A stretch of 11,425 bases of DNA from Firmicutes bacterium UBA7523 (GTDB taxonomy: Bacteria; Bacillota; Dethiobacteria; Dethiobacterales; Dethiobacteraceae). The notes beneath the pieces were generated by a model, which made no database searches, had not been told where the DNA came from, and saw only the letters and a list, made by a program, of their open reading frames with translations. Shown one piece after another: positions 7,206 to 11,425 of this stretch; positions within the stretch are counted from its first letter, which is position 1, and the number at the start of each line of letters is the position of its first letter. The position numbers were made by a program, and so were the translations under genes. Location of the stretch: positions 5,608-17,032 of the forward strand of contig DLMZ01000028.1 of assembly GCA_002479415.1 (NCBI GenBank). The letters are read 5' to 3'.

Positions 7206-8096
7206 ATGTTTCGTTCAGGTTTTGCGGCTTTAATAGGCAGGCCAAACGTGGGAAAATCCACGCTGATGAATGCAATGATTGGTGAAAAAATGGCTATTAT
7301 TTCCGATAAGCCGCAAACAACACGCAATCAAATTCGAGGGATTTTAACTACAGAAGAATATCAAATTGTTTTTTTAGATACCCCGGGAATTCATAAGCCA
7401 AAACACAAATTAGGCGAAAAGATGGTGCAAACATCTGTCAGAACACTTAAAGAAGTGGATATTATCCTCTTTCTTGTCGATGCTGCTGCCGGACCTGGCA
7501 GCGGAGATGAATTTGTGTTGGAGCTGCTTAGGGAAGTAGATACCCCTGTCATCCTTGTTGTAAATAAGGCGGACGTGGCCGGAGAATCGGAGTCCTCGAA
7601 AATTCTTTCCCATTACAGTGAACGGTTCTCCTTTGCCGGCGCTTTAACAGTCTCTGCTTTAACAGGCTTGCATCAGGACGATCTGCTTAGTCTGATTGTA
7701 GACAACTTGGAAGAAGGGCCCCAGTATTATCCTGAAAACATGATTACAGATCAGCCTGAGCGTTTCATAGTAGCTGAGCTAATAAGGGAAAAAATTCTTG
7801 CTTTTACCAGGGAAGAGATTCCCCATTCTATTGCTGTGGAAATAGTATCTATGCAGTCGAGAGAAGGTCGTGACTTTGTAGATATTGGCGCAAATATCTA
7901 TGTGGAGCGAGAATCTCAAAAAGGGATTGTTATCGGCAAAAAAGGTGCTCTGCTAAAAGAAGTGGGAAGATTGGCACGGCAAGATATTGAGGCTCTGCTA
8001 GGTAGCCAAATATTTCTTGAGTTATTCGTAAAAGTGAAGCCCGATTGGCGTAATAAGGAAGGCACCTGGCATGCTTTTGGCCTGGAGATGGATTAG
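7206..8096 (+). CDS. era: GTPase Era
   Basis: This 296-residue essential Ras-like GTPase binds the 3' end of 16S rRNA and helps assemble the 30S subunit. All G motifs are present: G1 GRPNVGKS (11-18), the G2 region with PQTTRNQIRG (36-45), G3 DTPG (58-61), G4 NKAD (120-123) and G5 SAL (150-152). The C-terminal KH domain carries GIVIGKKGALLKEVG (240-254), the RNA-binding helix-turn-helix signature, and ends in WRNKEGTWHAFGL. The length is close to the usual 300. The ATG at 7206 follows AGGGGTG (7194-7200) by 5 nt. The stop TAG forms part of the recO ribosome binding site, so the two genes are tightly linked. Proximity to ybeY and phoH fits a shared role in rRNA maturation. Confidence 0.98.
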   Translation: MFRSGFAALIGRPNVGKSTLMNAMIGEKMAIISDKPQTTRNQIRGILTTEEYQIVFLDTPGIHKPKHKLGEKMVQTSVRTLKEVDIILFLVDAAAGPGSGDEFVLELLREVDTPVILVVNKADVAGESESSKILSHYSERFSFAGALTVSALTGLHQDDLLSLIVDNLEEGPQYYPENMITDQPERFIVAELIREKILAFTREEIPHSIAVEIVSMQSREGRDFVDIGANIYVERESQKGIVIGKKGALLKEVGRLARQDIEALLGSQIFLELFVKVKPDWRNKEGTWHAFGLEMD

Positions 8097-8107
8097 GAGC
8101 CGAAAAT

Positions 8108-8857
8108 ATGGGTGAATATAAAGGTCATGCTTTAATCTTACGAACCCGTGATTACCGTGAAGCCGACAGGCTTGTCACTTTCCTTACACGGGAGGAAGGA
8201 AAAGTAACAGCGGTAGCAAAAGGCGTCAGAAAAACTAAAAGCAAGCTTTCCGCTTTGGTAGAGCCCTTAACGTTGGGCTTTTTTCTGTTGCACAGGGGCA
8301 AGTCGCTGGATACACTTGTGCAAGGAGAAATAGTCAAGCCGTACCGCAAGCTTCAAGAGGACTTGCTTCTCTTCTCTTATGGGCAATACTTTTGCGAATT
8401 ATGTGAGGCGGCTTTGCCTGAGCGCGAGCCTTCTCCTCAAGTTTTTATGCTTGTTTTAGCAGCCCTGGAAGCCTTGGAATCGGACGGTCAGCCTGCCCGT
8501 GTTGCCCGCTGTTTTGAGCTTAATTTACTTGAAACACTAGGATATCGTCCCGCTGTGGAAAATTGCTTGCACTGCGGAAGTTCAAGCGGGTCATTTTACT
8601 TTGATTTTGTAAGAGATGGTTTAGTCTGCGCTAGCTGCTCAACAGCCGGCGAAGGCTGCTTGCTTAGCGGTGCGGCGGTGGCGGTAATAAGGCGCTTTCT
8701 CAACAATGGGTTCCATCGCTTGTCTGTCTGCAGTGTTCCCGTTTCACTTAATAGTGAAATATCTCAAGTAAATGCGGCTCTTATCAGAAAAGCTCTAGGC
8801 AAACATAAATTTAAATCTTTTGAGTTTATTCAAAGCTTGGAAACAGAGAATAATTGA
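8108..8857 (+). CDS. recO: DNA repair protein RecO
   Basis: This 249-residue RecO acts with RecR (and RecF) to load RecA onto SSB-covered single-stranded DNA and can anneal complementary strands. The N-terminal OB fold (1-80) has the typical GHALILRTRDYREADRLVTFLT opening and the GVRKTKSKL segment (39-47). A helical domain follows, with a four-cysteine zinc site (CLHC at 153-156 and CASC at 174-177), as in Bacillus and Deinococcus RecO. The length is normal. The ATG at 8108 follows TAGGAG (8094-8099) by 8 nt, with the era stop codon inside that element. The small yqzL gene seen between era and recO in some Bacilli is absent, as only 11 nt separate the genes. A 75-nt gap follows. Confidence 0.96.
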   Translation: MGEYKGHALILRTRDYREADRLVTFLTREEGKVTAVAKGVRKTKSKLSALVEPLTLGFFLLHRGKSLDTLVQGEIVKPYRKLQEDLLLFSYGQYFCELCEAALPEREPSPQVFMLVLAALEALESDGQPARVARCFELNLLETLGYRPAVENCLHCGSSSGSFYFDFVRDGLVCASCSTAGEGCLLSGAAVAVIRRFLNNGFHRLSVCSVPVSLNSEISQVNAALIRKALGKHKFKSFEFIQSLETENN

Positions 8858-8882
8858 TTACCTAAATATAGGGCAGATATTT

Positions 8883-8910
8883 TTGCCGTACATGTGCAGA
8901 CTAATACTAT
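8883..8910 (+). promoter_or_regulatory. Weak candidate sigma-A promoter before the UBA/DUF4342 gene
   Basis: TTGCCG (8883-8888) and TACTAT (8905-8910), 16 nt apart, each match 4 of 6 consensus bases. An overlapping alternative is TTGATT (8854-8859) with GATATT (8876-8881). Either could give the downstream gene expression independent of the era-recO message, but neither is strong and read-through from recO is equally possible. Confidence 0.25.
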
Positions 8911-8932
8911 CTAGACACAAGGAGGTAAAGAT

Positions 8933-9331
8933 ATGGATATTTCCCTTCAAAAAATTGATCTTGTCCGGGAAAGAACCGGTTTAAGTTATGCTGACGCACG
9001 GGAGCTTTTGGAAGAAGCAAAAGGTGATGTGGTTAGTGCGCTGATTATGCTGGAGGATGAAATGGAAGCCGAAGGCGAAGTCAATTTTGAATTCTCTGAT
9101 GGGGATATGCTGTCTCCAATTAAAAAGGCTATTCGCCAAACCAGCCGGACACGTATCCGGGTAAAAAATCAAAGCGGTACCTTAATGGAGTTGCCGGCAA
9201 CACTGGGCATCGCGGGAATGATTTTTGCTCCAAAGGCAACGGCTTTGAGTACTGCCGCTTTGTTAATGGCTAATTACAGCTTGGAAATGATGCCGGCGGA
9301 GCCCGGCGAGATAGTTTGGGATGAGAAGTAA
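8933..9331 (+). CDS. UBA-like / DUF4342 domain protein
   Basis: This is a 132-residue protein of unknown function. Residues 5-44 form a UBA/EF-Ts-N-like three-helix bundle (KIDLVRERTGLSYADARELL, then a helix ending in ALIMLEDE). An acidic linker (42-58) follows, then a DUF4342 domain at about 59-120: IKKAIRQ, a basic strand RTRIRVKNQSG, and ELPATLGIAGMIFAPKATAL leading into a hydrophobic stretch (88-114) that may touch or insert into the membrane. The ATG follows a near-perfect AAGGAGGT (8919-8926) at 6 nt, the strongest ribosome binding site in the window, which suggests abundant product. It lies between recO and the glycine T-box, so it probably ends the upstream unit. No terminator is visible after it before the next promoter. 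The UBA-like fold resembles those of EF-Ts and NAC, but a translation role is only a guess. Confidence 0.85.
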   Translation: MDISLQKIDLVRERTGLSYADARELLEEAKGDVVSALIMLEDEMEAEGEVNFEFSDGDMLSPIKKAIRQTSRTRIRVKNQSGTLMELPATLGIAGMIFAPKATALSTAALLMANYSLEMMPAEPGEIVWDEK

Positions 9332-9334
9332 TGC

Positions 9335-9363
9335 TTGACGAGGCAGTCTGTTTTTGTTACATT
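9335..9363 (+). promoter_or_regulatory. Sigma-A-like promoter of the glyQS T-box transcript
   Basis: TTGACG (9335-9340, 5 of 6 to consensus) and TACATT (9358-9363, 4 of 6) are separated by exactly 17 nt. The predicted start at about 9370 falls a dozen bases before stem I of the T-box leader. The promoter begins 3 nt after the stop of the DUF4342 gene. Confidence 0.7.
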
Positions 9364-9369
9364 AAATGA

Positions 9370-9568
9370 AATGATAAACAGTGACCGTGTAAGAGGAGTA
9401 CGCCGCAGAGCTTGTCAGCGAACCGGGGGTAGTGGAAGCCCGGCCATGTGAAACGGCGGAATGGCGCTTGAGATAAGCGGTCAAAAATGAGCGGGCATAG
9501 CAAAATATGCCAAGTAGGGTGGAACCGCGGGAACTTCCCGTCCCTATAGGGATGGAGGTTCCTTTTTT
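9370..9568 (+). promoter_or_regulatory. Glycine T-box riboswitch leader
   Basis: This leader senses uncharged tRNA-Gly and controls glyQS by antitermination. The basal stem I pairs TGACCG (9382-9387) with CGGTCA (9478-9483). AAG (9391-9393) pairs with CTT (9467-9469) below the specifier loop, and CGCCG (9401-9405) with CGGCG (9454-9458) above it. The GGC glycine specifier is at 9463-9465. The apical stem pairs CCGGG (9423-9427) with CCCGG (9439-9443). Stem III is GGCATA (9494-9499) with TATGCC (9506-9511). The T-box sequence AGGGTGGAACCGCG covers 9516-9529. In the antiterminator, AGGG (9516-9519) pairs with CCCT (9542-9545) and CGGG (9528-9531) with CCCG (9537-9540), leaving the 7-nt UGGAACC bulge. 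UGGA matches a UCCA tRNA end, as expected for tRNA-Gly with U73. Stem II is absent, as in other compact glyQS leaders. Confidence 0.95.
9530..9568 (+). terminator. T-box-controlled intrinsic terminator
   Basis: GGAACTTCC (9530-9538) pairs with GGAGGTTCC (9554-9562), and GTCCC (9540-9544) with GGGAT (9549-9553). C9539 is a single bulge, the loop is TATA, and six T residues follow (9563-9568). The 5' arm overlaps the antiterminator, so the two structures exclude each other. It should form when tRNA-Gly is charged. Confidence 0.92.
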
Positions 9569-9601
9569 GTTTTATCCTACCAAATAAGGAGGAATGAAGC
9601 T

Positions 9602-10483
9602 TTGGATTTTCAAACGATGATTTTAAAGCTGCAAAACTATTGGGCAAATAAAAATTGCATACTTATGCAGCCTTATGATGTGGAAAAAGGAGCGGGCACA
9701 ATGAATCCTGCCACGTTTCTGCGTGCACTGGGGCCCGAGCCTTGGTCTGTGGCTTATGTGGAACCCTCCCGGCGTCCTACGGATGGGCGATACGGGGAAA
9801 ACCCTAATCGTCTCTTCCAGCATCATCAATTCCAGGTGATTATTAAACCGGCGCCCCATGATATTCAGGACCTTTATCTGGACAGCCTGCGTGAGCTCGG
9901 GATTATTCCTGAGGAGCACGATATTCGTTTTGTTGAGGATAACTGGGAATCGCCTACTCTGGGAGCTTGGGGGCTAGGCTGGGAGGTTTGGCTGGATGGG
10001 ATGGAAATCACCCAGTTTACCTACTTTCAACAGGTTGGGAGTATTGATTTGGATGCTGTTTCGGTAGAAATTACATATGGCTTGGAACGGATTGCCATGT
10101 ATATTCAGGGTAAGGAAAATGTATTTGATATTGAATGGGTTAACGGCATAAACTACGGCGAAATATTTCATCGTGCCGAAGTTGAGCATTCGACATACTG
10201 CTTTGAAGAAGCAGATACTGATATGCTTTTTTCATTGTTTGCAACATATGAAAGGGAAGCGCGACGACTTTTGGAAAAAGACCTTATTCTTCCTGGCTAT
10301 GACTACGTTCTCAAGTGCTCCCATGCGTTCAACCTGCTGGATGCCAGGGGGTCAATCAGTGTGGCCGAAAGAACGGCATATATCGGCAAGGTTAGAAATT
10401 TAGCCAGGCTTTGTGCGCAAAATTATCTTGCACAGCGGGAACGGATGGGCTTTCCGCTTACTCGTGCAAAAGGAGGGGCCTAG
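9602..10483 (+). CDS. glyQ: Glycine--tRNA ligase alpha subunit
   Basis: This 293-residue alpha chain of the bacterial alpha2-beta2 glycyl-tRNA synthetase contains the class II catalytic core that activates glycine with ATP. The family-diagnostic stretches are all here: LMQPYDVEKGAGTMNPATFL (21-40), EPSRRPTDGRYGENPNR (54-70), HHQFQVIIKP (74-83), RFVEDNWESP (109-118), WEVWLDGMEITQFTYFQQVG (127-146), SVEITYGLERIAMY (154-167) and NLLDARGSISVAERT (244-258). The TTG at 9602 was chosen because it stands 9 nt after AAGGAGG (9586-9592) and gives the N-terminus MDFQTMILKLQNYW, which aligns with homologues. The upstream ATG at 9594 is out of frame and ends after eight codons. Expression is governed by the T-box leader just upstream; glyS follows directly. 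Confidence 0.98.
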   Translation: MDFQTMILKLQNYWANKNCILMQPYDVEKGAGTMNPATFLRALGPEPWSVAYVEPSRRPTDGRYGENPNRLFQHHQFQVIIKPAPHDIQDLYLDSLRELGIIPEEHDIRFVEDNWESPTLGAWGLGWEVWLDGMEITQFTYFQQVGSIDLDAVSVEITYGLERIAMYIQGKENVFDIEWVNGINYGEIFHRAEVEHSTYCFEEADTDMLFSLFATYEREARRLLEKDLILPGYDYVLKCSHAFNLLDARGSISVAERTAYIGKVRNLARLCAQNYLAQRERMGFPLTRAKGGA

Positions 10484-10484
10484 G

Positions 10485-11425
10485 ATGCGCAAACAATCAT
10501 TTTTGTTGGAAATAGGTGTAGAGGAAATACCCGCCCGCTTTATTGAACCGGCCCTAAGCCAGCTTCGTGAAAATGCTGCGGAACAATTAACGGCAAATCG
10601 TCTATCTTTCGGTGAAATTAATGTATACGGTACTCCCCGACGCTTAGCGGTGCTTGTATCAGGCTTGGCAGATCGCCAGGAGGATTTAAGTGAAAAGAAA
10701 AAAGGCCCAGCGGTAAAAGCGGCCTATGATAATGACGGCAATCCGACTAACGCAGCCAAAGGCTTTGCCAGATCTCAGGGCGTAGAGGTGGCCAATCTTT
10801 TTCGGGAAGATTTGGACGGAACGGAGTATGTTTTTGCCTTAAGAGAAGAGCAGGGCAAGGAGACAATGTCAGTACTGCCTGTGATTTGCGAAGCGCTGGC
10901 CAAGCGTTTAAGCTTCCCTAAGCCAATGTTTTGGGAGCACAAAGACATTCGTTTCGCCAGACCGATTCGGTGGCTAACTGCTCTTTACGGCAGTGAAGAA
11001 ATACCTTTTTCATTTGTGGGCTTAACAGCAGGACGCGAAACCACCGGGCATCGTTTTTTATCGCCGGGCAGATTTTCGCTGGAAGATGCGGCAGATTATC
11101 CGAAGGTGATGGAAAAGTTGGCGGTAGTTGCCGATCCGGATAAAAGGCGTAAGCTAATTGCAGAGCAGGTAAATGCGGCTGCTGTCAAGCTTGGGGGGCG
11201 ATCTACCCTTGACGAGGACCTGCTGGATGAAGTTAACTATTTGGTGGAGTTTCCAAAGGCTGTGGTGGGAAGCTTTGCTGCCGAATACCTTGAGATACCC
11301 CAGGAAGTCTTGACTACTGCTATGCGTGCTCATCAGCGCTACTTCCCTGTGTTTAATGACGAAGGAAGTATCCTTCCCTACTTTATAACTATTAGCAACG
11401 GAACTGATGATGCATACCTGGCAAA
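10485..11425 (+). CDS. glyS: Glycine--tRNA ligase beta subunit (5' part, runs off the window)
   Basis: The frame is open from the ATG at 10485 to the window end: 313 codons, a little under half of the roughly 690 residues usual for GlyS. The beta subunit binds tRNA-Gly and is required for aminoacylation with GlyQ. Recognisable stretches are FLLEIGVEEIPARFIEPAL (6-24), YGTPRRLAVLV (48-58), KKGPAVKAAYD (72-82), FARPIRWLTALYG (157-169), TTGHRFLSPG (186-195), YLVEFPKAVVG (252-262) and MRAHQRYFPV (280-289). The ATG lies 1 nt after the glyQ stop codon, and AGGAGG (10471-10476) is 8 nt upstream, inside glyQ, so the two subunits are likely translated in step. No frameshift is seen. The 3' end is cut by the window, not by the gene. 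Confidence 0.97.
   Translation, partial: MRKQSFLLEIGVEEIPARFIEPALSQLRENAAEQLTANRLSFGEINVYGTPRRLAVLVSGLADRQEDLSEKKKGPAVKAAYDNDGNPTNAAKGFARSQGVEVANLFREDLDGTEYVFALREEQGKETMSVLPVICEALAKRLSFPKPMFWEHKDIRFARPIRWLTALYGSEEIPFSFVGLTAGRETTGHRFLSPGRFSLEDAADYPKVMEKLAVVADPDKRRKLIAEQVNAAAVKLGGRSTLDEDLLDEVNYLVEFPKAVVGSFAAEYLEIPQEVLTTAMRAHQRYFPVFNDEGSILPYFITISNGTDDAYLA

Noticed and set aside
8872..8887. Six-bp hairpin after recO, considered as a terminator
   Set aside because: The stem (8872-8877 with 8882-8887) includes a G-U pair and is not followed by a T tract, so it is not a convincing terminator.
9594..9620. Eight-codon mini-ORF (ATG at 9594) overlapping the glyQ start
   Set aside because: The ATG is only 1 nt from AAGGAGG, too close to initiate well, whereas the TTG at 9602 has ideal spacing and conserved protein sequence.
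9357..9647. Minus-strand open frame across the T-box leader
   Set aside because: The region is explained by a structured glycine T-box RNA; the antisense translation has no family resemblance.
1..11425. Search for mobile elements, CRISPR arrays, long repeats, tRNA or rRNA genes
   Set aside because: None seen; the coding genes form a conserved chromosomal order without insertion scars, inverted-repeat ends or spaced repeats.

Overview
The window is a colinear piece of bacterial chromosome with every gene on the + strand. It suggests a spore-forming, moderately low-GC Firmicute, more likely in the Clostridia than the Bacilli. The evidence is the sporulation pair yqfC-yqfD, a glycine T-box leader, the two-subunit glycyl-tRNA synthetase, strong AGGAGG-type ribosome binding sites, frequent GTG/TTG starts, and the Firmicutes order yqfC-yqfD-phoH-pgpH-ybeY-dgkA-cdd-era-recO-glyQ-glyS. 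Genus cannot be fixed from the sequence alone.

Layout: positions 1-80 hold the end of an upstream unit and a strong intrinsic terminator. From 145 to 8857 runs a tightly packed, probably polycistronic block: yqfC and yqfD (sporulation); phoH (ATPase of the ribosome/RNA-linked PhoH family); pgpH (7TM-HD c-di-AMP phosphodiesterase); ybeY (rRNA maturation endonuclease); dgkA (undecaprenol/diacylglycerol kinase); a DUF881 membrane protein; cdd (cytidine deaminase); era (16S rRNA/30S GTPase); and recO (recombination mediator). After a 75-nt gap comes a small UBA-like/DUF4342 protein with a very strong ribosome binding site. A sigma-A-like promoter at 9335-9363 then drives a compact glycine T-box leader (stem I with a GGC specifier, stem III, antiterminator/terminator) that controls glyQ and the truncated glyS.

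Functionally the block joins ribosome and rRNA maturation (PhoH, YbeY, Era), envelope lipid recycling (DgkA), second-messenger turnover (PgpH), DNA repair (RecO), pyrimidine salvage (Cdd) and glycine charging (GlyQS), with a sporulation pair at the front. Most of it is an ordinary conserved neighbourhood. I found no mobile element, CRISPR array, tRNA/rRNA gene or convincing new system. The most unusual points are a DUF881 gene inserted between dgkA and cdd behind a short structured leader, an Asp-to-Asn change at a conserved active-site position of DgkA, and a UBA/DUF4342 gene between recO and the glyQS T-box.
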